Shown here: one piece after another, positions 23,707 to 33,241 of the stretch
Position numbering within the stretch: position 1 is the stretch's first letter
Layout of the letters: each line of letters starts with the position of its first letter
Source: Planctomycetota bacterium
GTDB taxonomy: Bacteria > Planctomycetota > Phycisphaerae > Tepidisphaerales > Tepidisphaeraceae
Length of the DNA stretch: 38,985 bases
Reading direction: 5' to 3'
Assembly: GCA_039182125.1 (NCBI GenBank)
Contig: JBCDCH010000037.1
Coordinates: forward strand, 1 to 38,985
Notes under the pieces: generated by a model
What the model was told of the DNA's origin: nothing
The model's database searches: none
Seen by the model: only the letters and a program-made list of their open reading frames with translations
Translations under genes and position numbers: made by a program

Positions 23707-26313
23707 TCACATTCGGACCAGATGAAACCACACCGACTCGAGTCCCGCAGTGTTCAACACGCTCTGCCCGTCATCAGCGGTGTCATCGGCAACAACGACG
23801 TCCATCGGCCGCCCGCTGCCGTCGAGCGGCACGAGCGCCCAACCGTCGCCGGGCAGCGTCAGCGTAACCGCCGTCGGTTCGACACGCATCGGCCCAGGCC
23901 CCATGCGAACGGTCGTCAGTTCCTCATCGACAAACTCCCAACCCGCCCCGTACGCGGTGGACACCACCGTCAACAGCAGCGAGTCGCTCCGATCGACCGG
24001 CGTGTCGTCGAGCGCGACAAGGGTGACGTTGGCGTAGGTGTCGTTACGTCCGCCGGCCCGATCCACGGTCAGGCCAACGTTACCCCAGTCGATCTCGGCA
24101 CCGAGCGTGTGGCCGATCGCGAGTTTCGCCTGCGGGGTGTTGACGACCATGCGTTCGCGTCCGGGGATAGTGCGGTCGAGCCGGATCTCGCCGGTGTCGC
24201 TGACGATGATCTGCTCGCCGCCAGGAACGGGCGTGCCGTCGACGGTCGGTGCCCCGCTACCGGGCACGAGTTCGAGAAGGAGTTTCTGCCGAAAGCCTTG
24301 GTCGTGCCCGAAGCCTTGCGCTTGCCACATCGCGTCGAGCGGCGTCCAGCCGAGGTCGGCTTCGAGCATGTCTTGTTCGTGCACGGTCAGTGTGGCGGAT
24401 GACTGCGCCTCGCGGACAAGCCCGTTGCGGTACAGCAGCGCCGCAGTCGGCATGAACGCGACTTGGTGCGTTACGCCCGACGTGTGGAACGGGTGGGCGC
24501 TGGCGGTCGGCTCGTAAGTGGTTTGAAAGTTGAGCCAGGCGTATTCGCCGATCGCGTCCCAGCCCTGATAGGCACTCATCACCGCGAGCATCGGGTAGAT
24601 CTCCGCCGAGTAAGGCGACGGGGGATTCATGTCGAACTCGGTCAGAAACAACGGCCGGTCGGGTGCTTGCCATCGTGCGATGCCCGGCAGGTTTTCGAAC
24701 GCCTCGCCGACGAACGACTTGTGCTCGACCCGCCAGGTGCGCACGCCGTCCGGCCCGGTCACGTCTTGCGGGTGGGTCGGGTAGCCATGCAGATCGTCGA
24801 TGTCGGTGAGCGTACGTTCGCGGACCAGCCCGACACCGCCGCCGTAGTTGACCTGCGTATCGAGAAGCATCGCCTGTGCGCCCAGGTCTTCGCGCAGGAA
24901 GCGCACCATCTCTGCCGTGTATTCGAGTTCGAGCTCCATGCAGAAACGTCGGAAGTCGGCCAGTGCATTACCGTTGCCGCTCACGCCCGGCATCGGGATG
25001 TTCCGAGCTTCGAGCGATTCGCCCTCGCGCAGCCCGGGCAACGCCCCCGGAGCCAGCGATATCTCCGCGAGTTCGACCGTCATCGGCTGGTTCAAAAGGT
25101 CAAAACTCAATCGCACCGGCGTGCCGCTCGGGTTATCGATCCGCCAACTCAACTCGAACGTCTGCCACGCTCGCGTCAGTCGCAACGGGACCGACGACGA
25201 CACGCTGTTCCACGGCGCCTGCTGGTGCATCAACCGGACCCTGGGATCGCCATCACCGGCAACACGACGCGCACGGAAACGCAGAACGTAGTCCTTACCG
25301 TGTTCGACGGGCAGGCTCGTCTGGTGCAACTGGTGAGACCACTCGTTCGCGCCCGGCTGAGTCGCGGCCCAGGTAAGCACGCCGTCCGCGACGTCGGCGG
25401 TCGCGACCGCTCCACCACCCGCCTCAAGATCCCAGCCGTCCATGCCGGCAACAAGATCACCGTTACGCAACACGTTCGCGCCCCGCGGCGTCAAGCCCGT
25501 GTTCCAAGCCATCCGCAGCGCTTCGGTGCCGTCGTACCGCCGGGCAATCCAATCGTTCCACCGCACCCGCAAAGGCTCGCCGACCTCCGCGGGCAATCCG
25601 CCGAGCATGGTCCACCAGCCGGCCATCAGCGAGTTTTCGTTGTTGATCTCGATCACCGCGACGGCGGGGTCGGCGATGAGCGCGAGGCCGGTGTACGGAT
25701 TGACCGGCAGCAGCACCGACTCGGCAAACCGCTTCTGGTCCTCGATCAGCGCCGGGACGACACGGTCGATGCCTTTGGACATCGCGTTCGGCCAGGACTC
25801 GGGCGTGCCCGGGATGCGACGAGCGACGTGGAGGTTGATGTCGACGTAAATGCCGGCCCACTTGAGTTCGGCGACGAGCTTGTGAAGTTGGTCGAGCTTC
25901 CCGGGATCGGCGGTGGTGCCGTCCTTGGCGAGGATGCCTTCGGGTGCGAAAGTCCAGTCGTAGTAGTGCAGGCGAATGAAGTTGACGCCGAGTTGAGCCA
26001 GTCGATCGGCGATACGAGGCGCGAGTTCCTTGGGCGGCATCGCGTGCCAGTCGCAGATGTTGGTGCCGAAGAGCCGCACGACGTTGCCCGCGCCGTCAAC
26101 GATCCGGCCCTGATCATCGGACCGAAGAAACCCGTTGCCGCCCGCCGGCTTGGTGTTCAGCACGGACAGGTCGATCGGCGTGCCGGTCGTACCCGCGTCC
26201 GCCAATGTCGGAATGACAAACTCGAACCAGTCTTCCTCGACCGGCGAGTGCTGGGCATAGACCGGCACCACGAGCAGCACGGCGACAACGAACAACTTGG
26301 AACGTAAGTGCAT
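23707..26313 (-). CDS. secreted GH-A clan glycoside hydrolase with internal carbohydrate-binding module
   Basis: 868 residues from ATG 26313, preferred over the adjacent ATG 26316 because AGG then lies 6 bases upstream. A signal peptide ending VYAQ is followed by NGFLRSDDQGRIVDGAGNVV and LFGTNICDWHA, typical of GH5-like barrels. Counting from 26316, the acid/base is E227 in IEINNEN and the nucleophile is E560 in LFLTEFDMN. They are 333 residues apart because a beta-sandwich of the CBM4/9 type (about 281-422, NVLRNGDLVAGMDGWDL) is inserted in the barrel. The C-terminal part is a beta domain. Probably hydrolyses an extracellular polysaccharide. The next gene upstream on the same strand ends 7 bases before this start, so the two are co-transcribed. 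Confidence 0.87.
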   Translation of the reverse strand: MHLRSKLFVVAVLLVVPVYAQHSPVEEDWFEFVIPTLADAGTTGTPIDLSVLNTKPAGGNGFLRSDDQGRIVDGAGNVVRLFGTNICDWHAMPPKELAPRIADRLAQLGVNFIRLHYYDWTFAPEGILAKDGTTADPGKLDQLHKLVAELKWAGIYVDINLHVARRIPGTPESWPNAMSKGIDRVVPALIEDQKRFAESVLLPVNPYTGLALIADPAVAVIEINNENSLMAGWWTMLGGLPAEVGEPLRVRWNDWIARRYDGTEALRMAWNTGLTPRGANVLRNGDLVAGMDGWDLEAGGGAVATADVADGVLTWAATQPGANEWSHQLHQTSLPVEHGKDYVLRFRARRVAGDGDPRVRLMHQQAPWNSVSSSVPLRLTRAWQTFELSWRIDNPSGTPVRLSFDLLNQPMTVELAEISLAPGALPGLREGESLEARNIPMPGVSGNGNALADFRRFCMELELEYTAEMVRFLREDLGAQAMLLDTQVNYGGGVGLVRERTLTDIDDLHGYPTHPQDVTGPDGVRTWRVEHKSFVGEAFENLPGIARWQAPDRPLFLTEFDMNPPSPYSAEIYPMLAVMSAYQGWDAIGEYAWLNFQTTYEPTASAHPFHTSGVTHQVAFMPTAALLYRNGLVREAQSSATLTVHEQDMLEADLGWTPLDAMWQAQGFGHDQGFRQKLLLELVPGSGAPTVDGTPVPGGEQIIVSDTGEIRLDRTIPGRERMVVNTPQAKLAIGHTLGAEIDWGNVGLTVDRAGGRNDTYANVTLVALDDTPVDRSDSLLLTVVSTAYGAGWEFVDEELTTVRMGPGPMRVEPTAVTLTLPGDGWALVPLDGSGRPMDVVVADDTADDGQSVLNTAGLESVWFHLVRM

Positions 26314-26320
26314 CATCGAC

Positions 26321-27163
26321 CTACTCGTCGTCCGAAGGTTGGGTCGCGGGCGGTGCTACCTCATCGGGCATACCGGTCGGGTGCAACAACGGGTCGTCCC
26401 CGTACTCGACGTACCTCGCGTGCTCATCGCTCCCGATCGTCGCGGCAAGCGCCGCGGCGACCATCTCGGCGACATCCACATCAGTGTTGGTCAGCTCGTC
26501 GGTGAGCTCAAAGTATCGGCGGTTGGTTTCGAGCCGGCGGTCGGTGATGATCAACTCCAGCTCGGCATCGGCGATGGCGTTGAGCCGTTTGGTGGCATCG
26601 TCGACCGCCTCCTCCTCCGTCGCGCCGTAGCCGACGATCCGCCGACCCACCACCTTCTCACGGAGCACCCGGCCGATCGCGTCGTCGAAGATGTCGTAGT
26701 ACGCCAGCGCGATGTCGTGATAGCCCCGCTCCAAAGCGATCTGGGGCTCCTTAGTTTCCGGGAGCACGTAGTAGTCGGTGTGCAGCCGAACCTCGGCGTG
26801 AAGGTGAGTCACGACAACGTACGCCTCGAACAACCCCGGCTCCTTCTCATAGTTCCACACCGTCTCATCCCACCACCACCATTCGTAGTTGAGCCGACAG
26901 ATGGAGTTGGTCCCGACACGGTCGGCACCGGTGCGGACGTTCTCGGGCATCTCCGAGAGACGCATGCGTTGGAGCGTCCAGCTCGGCGGATGAACCACAA
27001 GTTCGATGCCGTCTTCGGTGTCGGGCTTCCCGGGCTCTTCCGGCGGCCAAGTCGCCTGCGGCGTCTCCGACGTCACCACCCGCTCCCCCGGAAACGCATC
27101 CGCATCGGGCTGCGGCGGCGGGACGAGACACAGCCCGACAACAACGATCGCGGTAGTCAGCAT
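26321..27163 (-). CDS. secreted protein of unknown function, co-transcribed with the glycoside hydrolase
   Basis: 280 residues. A short hydrophobic start (MLTTAIVVVGLCLVPPP) looks like a signal peptide. The mature protein has a central Trp-rich segment (LNYEWWWWDETVWNYEKEPG) and then a long mixed alpha/beta region with no recognised motif, ending in a Pro/Asp-rich tail. It lies directly upstream of the glycoside hydrolase with only 7 bases between, so it may help in the same process. No function assigned. Confidence 0.7.
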   Translation of the reverse strand: MLTTAIVVVGLCLVPPPQPDADAFPGERVVTSETPQATWPPEEPGKPDTEDGIELVVHPPSWTLQRMRLSEMPENVRTGADRVGTNSICRLNYEWWWWDETVWNYEKEPGLFEAYVVVTHLHAEVRLHTDYYVLPETKEPQIALERGYHDIALAYYDIFDDAIGRVLREKVVGRRIVGYGATEEEAVDDATKRLNAIADAELELIITDRRLETNRRYFELTDELTNTDVDVAEMVAAALAATIGSDEHARYVEYGDDPLLHPTGMPDEVAPPATQPSDDE

Positions 27164-27219
27164 GCCGAGGAGCGTAACACACGTTCGCCCAGCATTCAGC
27201 GGTCAAGCCCCAGCGCAAC

Positions 27220-27254
27220 CGAACGCCCGCGCTGCCGGGCAGCACGGGCGTTCG
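27220..27254 (-). terminator. hairpin at the end of the rplKAJL transcript
   Basis: CGAACGCCCG pairs perfectly with CGGGCGTTCG, and the inside continues with GCTGC/GCAGC after a single C-A mismatch. It lies 40 bases after the rplL stop. There is no T-tract, so it may be a processing or rho-linked stop. The rest of the 131 bases between rplL and the next gene shows nothing else. Confidence 0.6.
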
Positions 27255-27294
27255 GGGGTCTTGGGTGTGGGTCGACGGAGGAACGTGGTCGGGC

Positions 27295-27699
27295 TTACTT
27301 GAGCTCGACTTCGGCGCCGGCTTCCTTGAGCTCTTCGGCGAGCTTGTCGGCGTCTTCCTTGGAAGCGGCTTCCTTGATGGTCTTGGGCGCGCCTTCGACC
27401 ATCTCCTTGGCTTCCTTGAGGCCCAGGCCCGTCGCGGTGCGAACGACCTTGATGACGGCGATCTTGTTGCCGCCGGCGGCCTTGAGGACGACGTCGAACT
27501 CGGTCTTCTCTTCGGCGGCTTCGCCGCCACCATCGGCCGGGGCGGCCATCATCACGCCACCACCGGCGGCGGGCTCGATGCCGTGCTCCTGCTTGAGGTA
27601 GTCCGCGAGATCCACGGCCTGCTTGAGGGTCAGACCGACGATCTTCTCGCCGAGGTCCTTGATGTCTTGATCAAACTCTTTGGTGGCTTCTTCGGCCAT
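27295..27699 (-). CDS. rplL: ribosomal protein L7/L12
   Basis: 134 residues. N-terminal dimerisation helices, an Ala/Gly-rich hinge ([18 protein letters not shown]) and a C-terminal factor-binding domain with KTEFDVVL and [16 protein letters not shown]. It forms the L12 stalk that recruits translation GTPases. AAGGAAAA precedes the ATG. The 127 bases between rplJ and rplL are longer than usual and hold a small perfect hairpin (GTCGCA/TGCGAC), a possible internal control point for the higher L12 dosage. rpoB does not follow: the next gene downstream is the unknown secreted protein. Confidence 0.98.
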   Translation of the reverse strand: MAEEATKEFDQDIKDLGEKIVGLTLKQAVDLADYLKQEHGIEPAAGGGVMMAAPADGGGEAAEEKTEFDVVLKAAGGNKIAVIKVVRTATGLGLKEAKEMVEGAPKTIKEAASKEDADKLAEELKEAGAEVELK

Positions 27700-27826
27700 G
27701 ATTATTTTCCTTCGTCCGTGACGTGGACGGTGCGTGTCGAAGACTTCGCCGGAGAGCTTGTCGCACGGTGCGACGCTTTAACCCGTTCGGGACAGTCCAG
27801 GCGAGGAGTCAGTGAATCGTTTGGGG

Positions 27827-28354
27827 TTACTCGCCTTTGTCCTCGATGGTCTTGAGGATGCCGGCGACATTGCTACCCGGTGCGGCGATGGCGCCGACGA
27901 GGTTGCGGGCAGGGCTCAGCGCGGCGGTGACGACGTTCCCGATGGCTTCCTCGCGGGTCGGCAGCTTGCTGACCTGCGTCATGCCGGCGTCGCCCTCGAA
28001 GATCGCGCCGTCGAAGAAGACGCCGCGAAACTCGAGCGTGCCGATCTCTTTCTTGGCATCGACCAGGGCCCGGGCGACGGCCGAGATGGCGACGTTCGGA
28101 TCGGTCGGGTAGACCAACGCCGACGGCCCGTCGAGGAGGGTGTCGAAGCCGTCGAGACTGGTTTCGCTGGCGGCCCGGCGGGCGAGAGTGTTCTTGACCA
28201 CCCGCATCTTGACGCCGGCTTCGCTGAGCTTGCCGCGGAGCTTGTTGGTGTCGTTGGCGGGGATGCCGCGGGGGTTGACGACGGCGACCGAGTCGATGCC
28301 CGTGAACTCGTCGTGGTATTCGCTTTCGATGAGTGCTTTGATGCGCTTGCTCAT
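27827..28354 (-). CDS. rplJ: ribosomal protein L10
   Basis: 175 residues. It binds 23S rRNA and holds the L12 dimers. The N-terminal domain carries LRGKLSEAGVKMRVVKNTLA, the standard L10 signature, and the C-terminal helix (ALSPARNLVGAIAAPGSNVA) is the L12-binding part. It starts only 24 bases after rplA, so the long L10-binding leader seen before rplJ in Escherichia coli is missing here. Confidence 0.97.
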   Translation of the reverse strand: MSKRIKALIESEYHDEFTGIDSVAVVNPRGIPANDTNKLRGKLSEAGVKMRVVKNTLARRAASETSLDGFDTLLDGPSALVYPTDPNVAISAVARALVDAKKEIGTLEFRGVFFDGAIFEGDAGMTQVSKLPTREEAIGNVVTAALSPARNLVGAIAAPGSNVAGILKTIEDKGE

Positions 28355-28378
28355 GGTCTTGTCCTTTACGAAAACGAG

Positions 28379-29104
28379 TTACGAAACCTGGAGTTCCACG
28401 GCGGGGGTCATCGTCGCTTTCACGACGGCCTTCTTCATGTACACGCCCTTGCTGCTCTCGGGCTTGAGACGCTTGACTTCAGCGATCAAGGCCTCGGCGT
28501 TTTCGACGAGCTTGGGCGTATCGAAGCTGGCCTTGCCAATGAGCGTGTGAACGTTTCCGCCGGCGTCGGCACGGAACTCCTGCTTACCGGCGGCATATTC
28601 CTTGATCGCGGTGACCGGGTCAGCCGTGACGGTACCGGCCTTGGGGCTGGGCATCAGACCCTTGGGGCCAAGGACTTTACCGAGCTTGCCGACGTGCCGC
28701 ATCATGCTCGGCTCGGCGACGGCGACGTCGAAGTCGGTGAAGTTCGCCTTCTCCATCTCGCCGACCATGTCCTCACCGCCGGCCATGATGGCACCAGCTT
28801 CGAGGGCGGCCTGCTTGTTGGACTCGTCGACGAACGCAACGACACGGTTGCTCTTGCCGATGCCGTGGGGCAGCGAGATGCTCGAACGCACCATCTGGTC
28901 CGCCTGCTTGACGTCGACGCCGAGGTTGAAGATCAGTTCCACACTCTGGTCGAACTTCGGGCCTTGGAAGCCCTTGACGAGTTCGATGGCCGCGGCGAGG
29001 GGAACGGGCTGATCCGGAACGTTGGCCCGGGCGGCCTTGGTACGTTTGCCCGGGCGGCGTTGGCTGCTCCGGGCCCGTTTCTTGGTTGTTGTTTCTTCAG
29101 ACAT
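28379..29104 (-). CDS. rplA: ribosomal protein L1
   Basis: 241 residues. It builds the L1 stalk of the 50S subunit and in many bacteria represses its own operon by binding mRNA. Signature segments: FDQSVELIFNLGVDVKQADQ, the LGPKGLMPSPKAGTVT RNA-binding loop and GNVHTLIGKASFD. It has a basic N-terminal extension of about 25 residues (TKKRARSSQRRPGKRTKAAR). It is separated from rplK by 85 bases that contain a hairpin. Confidence 0.98.
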   Translation of the reverse strand: MSEETTTKKRARSSQRRPGKRTKAARANVPDQPVPLAAAIELVKGFQGPKFDQSVELIFNLGVDVKQADQMVRSSISLPHGIGKSNRVVAFVDESNKQAALEAGAIMAGGEDMVGEMEKANFTDFDVAVAEPSMMRHVGKLGKVLGPKGLMPSPKAGTVTADPVTAIKEYAAGKQEFRADAGGNVHTLIGKASFDTPKLVENAEALIAEVKRLKPESSKGVYMKKAVVKATMTPAVELQVS

Positions 29105-29155
29105 GTCTTTCGCTCGTTGGGAGCTTCCACTGTTCTACGCCCGTGGTTTGGCGAA

Positions 29156-29175
29156 CCCACGCCTGAAGGCGTGGG
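29156..29175 (-). repeat. palindromic hairpin between rplK and rplA (REP-like)
   Basis: CCCACGCC and its exact complement flank a TGAA loop; on the transcribed strand it reads AAGCCCACGCC, TTCA, then GGCGTGGGTT. It is the only notable structure in the 85-base gap. It resembles dispersed palindromes seen in planctomycete genomes and may act as an attenuator, a processing site or an L1 target. Confidence 0.5.
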
Positions 29176-29189
29176 CTTTCATAGTTTGG

Positions 29190-29618
29190 TTACCCCTCCA
29201 CGTCCACGCCCATGCTGCGGGCGGTGCCGGCGATTTGGAGGGCGGCCTTGTCGACATCGAAGGCGTTCATGTCGGCGAACTTCTCCTGGGCGATCGCACG
29301 GCAGTCGTCCATGGTGATCTTGCCGACCTTCTCGGTGTGGGGGACGCCGCTGCCCTTTTTGATCTTGGCCTTTTCCATGATCAATGTGCTGGCTGGGCTG
29401 GACTTGACCTCGAACTCAAACGAACGGTCCTTGAAGGTCGTGATCACGACGCCGACCATCTTGCCCTTGAGTTGGGCGGTGGCGGCGTTGAACTGCGTGA
29501 TGAACTGGCCGGGGTTCACGCCGTACTGGCCGAGCGCGGGGCCGATCGGGGGCGCGGGGGTCGCGGTGCCGCCTGGGGCCATGATCTTGAACTGGTTGAC
29601 GACTTCTTTCTTGGCCAT
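29190..29618 (-). CDS. rplK: ribosomal protein L11
   Basis: 142 residues. N-terminal proline-rich signature (GGTATPAPPIGPALGQYGVN) and C-terminal RNA-binding domain with VGKITMDDCRAIAQEKFADM and the final GTARSMGVDVEG. It binds the GTPase-associated 23S rRNA region. It starts 14 bases after the stop of the small membrane protein gene, so it belongs to the same transcript. Confidence 0.98.
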   Translation of the reverse strand: MAKKEVVNQFKIMAPGGTATPAPPIGPALGQYGVNPGQFITQFNAATAQLKGKMVGVVITTFKDRSFEFEVKSSPASTLIMEKAKIKKGSGVPHTEKVGKITMDDCRAIAQEKFADMNAFDVDKAALQIAGTARSMGVDVEG

Positions 29619-29632
29619 CTGAGTATCGCTTT

Positions 29633-29938
29633 CTATTCCGAATCCAACACCGTGACGTCGACGCGTTTGCTATGGGGTCGGCGCGTGTCCCGAGTTTCTC
29701 CACCGCCGGCGAACAGACCGTTGACCTTCATCACCAGCCAGAACGCCACGCCCGCCGTGAGCAACAGCACCAGCAAGGCGAGCAGCCCGATCACGATCGC
29801 GAAGGCGAGCAACGCCAAGCCGGGCAACGCCGCGAGCGTGACGATGAACCTTCCCCAAGCGGGCAAACCCGTAACGCCGCCCCGAACATTCCGGTGCACG
29901 TCGCCGATGCGCGTGCCATAGACGTTGAAACGGGTCAT
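29633..29938 (-). CDS. small membrane protein inserted between nusG and rplK
   Basis: 101 residues, with GGGGAG ending six bases before the ATG, one of the best ribosome sites in the window. After a polar N-terminus (MTRFNVYGTRIGDVHRNVRG) a long hydrophobic region (about 30-72, LALLAFAIVIGLLALLVLLL) forms two membrane spans, followed by a short basic tail. No family recognised. Its place inside the secE-nusG-rplK gene string and its strong translation signal suggest expression with the ribosomal genes. Role unknown. Confidence 0.8.
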   Translation of the reverse strand: MTRFNVYGTRIGDVHRNVRGGVTGLPAWGRFIVTLAALPGLALLAFAIVIGLLALLVLLLTAGVAFWLVMKVNGLFAGGGETRDTRRPHSKRVDVTVLDSE

Positions 29939-30046
29939 GGGTGTCTCCCCACTGTCTCAAGCGGGTCGGCACGATAGGCGCGATCGCGGGCGACGGCGCG
30001 GGTGATCACGGAAGTTTTTGTAAAGAAGGCGTGCTTACAGCACGGA

Positions 30047-30733
30047 TCACACCCGTTCGATCTGCCAGTACTCCAGCTCCAGCGGCGTCGGGCGGCCGAA
30101 GATCGTGGTGATGATGCGGACCACGCCCTTGTCGGGGACGATCTCGTCGACCTCGCCCTCGAAGTTCTCGAACGCACCATCGGTGACCTTGATGCGGTCG
30201 CCCTTCTTGTATTCGGTCTTGAGATTGGCCTGCTCCTCGGGCTTCTTCTCGGCGACTTCGAGCATCTTGTCGCGGTCGACCCGGCTCATCGGCTGGGGCT
30301 TGCCACTGGCCTGGATGAAGTCGCCCACGCCCTCGGTCTCCTTGACCATGAACCAGACGTCCTGAGGAATCATACCATTCTCGTCGGGCTCGAGCTCGAT
30401 GAAGACGTAGCCGGGGTAGAGCTTCTGGTCGTATTCCTTGCGGACGCCGGCTTTCATCTTGCGAACACGCTCGGTGGGAACCAGAACGCGGCCGACTTTC
30501 TCTTCGACGCCCTCGATCTTGACCTTGCGGTCGATGGCATTCTTCACGCGGTCTTCTTTGTTGGACGCCACGCGGAGGACGTAGAACTTGAACCGGGGAT
30601 TGACAGCCGAATCGGGTTGGGGCGTCGGTGCCGGCTGACGGGTCTCGGCGGCAGCGGGCTCGGTGGCAGCTTGATCGACCGGATCGATGGGATCGGCGAG
30701 CAAGGGGGAATCGTTGGCGTCTTGGTCGGACAT
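30047..30733 (-). CDS. nusG: transcription elongation/antitermination factor NusG
   Basis: 228 residues. An acidic, disordered N-terminal extension of about 45 residues precedes the NGN domain (FYVLRVASNKEDRVKNAI, then YDQKLYPGYVFIELE). The C-terminal KOW domain is intact (YKKGDRIKVTDGAFENFEGE, then IFGRPTPLELEYWQIERV). It links RNA polymerase to ribosomes and Rho. It starts 50 bases after secE. Confidence 0.98.
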   Translation of the reverse strand: MSDQDANDSPLLADPIDPVDQAATEPAAAETRQPAPTPQPDSAVNPRFKFYVLRVASNKEDRVKNAIDRKVKIEGVEEKVGRVLVPTERVRKMKAGVRKEYDQKLYPGYVFIELEPDENGMIPQDVWFMVKETEGVGDFIQASGKPQPMSRVDRDKMLEVAEKKPEEQANLKTEYKKGDRIKVTDGAFENFEGEVDEIVPDKGVVRIITTIFGRPTPLELEYWQIERV

Positions 30734-30783
30734 AGTGAGGTGCCCTCTCGAGCTACTGCGTGACGGCCGGAGAATATCGGTGC

Positions 30784-31248
30784 TTAGTCGAACGTGAATG
30801 GCGGCGCCTCGAGGATGCCGATCCAGTGGAACAAGAAGCCGAAGAAGATATCAAAAAAGAACAGGATGATCGCGATGAAGAACATGAAGATCACCACGAC
30901 CTGCGTGGAGCCGACCAGTTCCTTGCGGCTGGTCCAGTTCACCTTCTTCATCTCGCCATCGGTCTCGATGAGAAACTCGGCGTTCTTCGGGCGATTGATG
31001 AACCACCAAGTGACCAACGCCAACAAGGCAGCGACCGCCCCGAGGACACCATAGCGAACGGCGTTGTTGGTGCGGAAGTACTCGAAGCGGTTGAGTTCGA
31101 GATTGAGGAACCAGAACGAGAACAGGACGATGACCAAGGCGGCACCGAGCCCAGTACACAGGCGGGTCCAGTACCCACGGCCGGGCTTGTAGACGCGGAG
31201 CAGTCCGCCGCCGTCTTCGTTCTTCTTGATGGGTTCGGCAGAGGCCAT
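30784..31248 (-). CDS. secE: preprotein translocase subunit SecE, enlarged form
   Basis: 154 residues, longer than the 60-130 usual in bacteria. Two extra membrane spans (about 29-50 and 66-85) precede the conserved amphipathic SecE helix EMKKVNWTSRKELVGSTQVV and its membrane span (VIFMFFIAIILFFFDIFFGF). It clamps SecY in the translocon. It lies 38 bases after tRNA-Trp on the same strand. Confidence 0.95.
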   Translation of the reverse strand: MASAEPIKKNEDGGGLLRVYKPGRGYWTRLCTGLGAALVIVLFSFWFLNLELNRFEYFRTNNAVRYGVLGAVAALLALVTWWFINRPKNAEFLIETDGEMKKVNWTSRKELVGSTQVVVIFMFFIAIILFFFDIFFGFLFHWIGILEAPPFTFD

Positions 31249-31286
31249 GCTGTGGGTTCCAAGTCTCGGATTACCAGTCGGTTCAG

Positions 31287-31359
31287 CACGCCAGGAGGGA
31301 ATCGAACCCCCAACCTACGGTTTTGGAGACCGTCGCTCTGCCAATTGAGCTACTGGCGT
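31287..31359 (-). tRNA. tRNA-Trp (anticodon CCA)
   Basis: Acceptor ACGCCAG/CTGGCGT, D-stem GCTC/GAGC, anticodon stem ACGGT/ACCGT around loop CTCCAAA (CCA), T-arm GGGGG-TTCGATT-CCCTC (one G-U pair), discriminator G as expected for tryptophan. CCA tail not encoded. It lies between rpmG and secE, as in many bacteria. Confidence 0.96.
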
Positions 31360-31375
31360 GGCGGGCAAGTCGTGC

Positions 31376-31546
31376 TTACTTGCGCTTGATCTTGTGCATC
31401 GTGTGCTTGCGAAGCTTGGGGCAGTACTTCTTGACCTCAAGCTTGGTCTGACTGTCCTGACCGACGACCTTGATGTTGGTGCGGTAGTTCAGCTCGCCGG
31501 TTTCCTTGCACTGCCACCAGACGTTTTCGCGATTGTCTTTAGCCAT
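31376..31546 (-). CDS. rpmG: ribosomal protein L33
   Basis: 56 residues: MAKDNRENVWWQCKETGELN at the start, then YRTNIKVVGQDSQTKLEVKK and the family ending YCPKLRKHTMHKIKRK. It binds near the E-site of the 50S subunit. Zinc-type L33 has two CxxC pairs; here only one cysteine of each remains (WWQC and YCPKL), so zinc binding is unlikely. AAAGGAAA precedes the ATG. It lies between tuf and tRNA-Trp, the usual bacterial place. Confidence 0.95.
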   Translation of the reverse strand: MAKDNRENVWWQCKETGELNYRTNIKVVGQDSQTKLEVKKYCPKLRKHTMHKIKRK

Positions 31547-31614
31547 CTCGGGTTTCCTTTAAGGCCGGCGACGCGGGATCAACCACATCGCCGGGGGTTT
31601 GGGTGGGCCAACGA

Positions 31615-32808
<1,194 letters not shown>

Positions 32809-32993
32809 CGGATGATCCTTCTAAGAGTGGGATGAAGTTGCGAATCGTTAGTTAACGGACCGGCAAACCGGTCGCGCCGCCAACCCTCGTCGACGGCGAA
32901 GCGAACCATAGGACCGCGGCGACCATCGGCAACCGCGCCGAACGGTTTACGTCCGTGGCCAGCACCGAATCCCGACGCGCCCCCGCACCAACA

Positions 32994-33065
<72 letters not shown>

Positions 33066-33149
33066 GAACACGAGTTCGGACGTGGTTTGCACCCAATTCC
33101 ACGACCTTCGCCGCTTGACAATTGCACACCCACGCCCGAGGGGTCGGGG

Positions 33150-33177
33150 ATACTAAGCACGGGTCGCAACATGTCAA
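33150..33177 (-). promoter_or_regulatory. promoter of the tRNA-Thr/tuf/secE/nusG/rpl transcript
   Basis: On the minus strand a consensus TTGACA (33177-33172), 16-base spacer and TAGTAT (33155-33150). Transcription would begin near 33143, about 78 bases before tRNA-Thr. No other strong promoter was seen within the cluster. Confidence 0.65.
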
Positions 33178-33241
33178 TCGTCGCAGAAGACGGTTTGGTT
33201 CGTCGTTGAAGATGTGTTGCGAGGCCGCTACACCATCGACC

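Noticed and set aside
24463-26307. 614-codon plus-strand open frame.
   Set aside because: Antisense to the glycoside hydrolase, with no recognisable motif or ribosome site.
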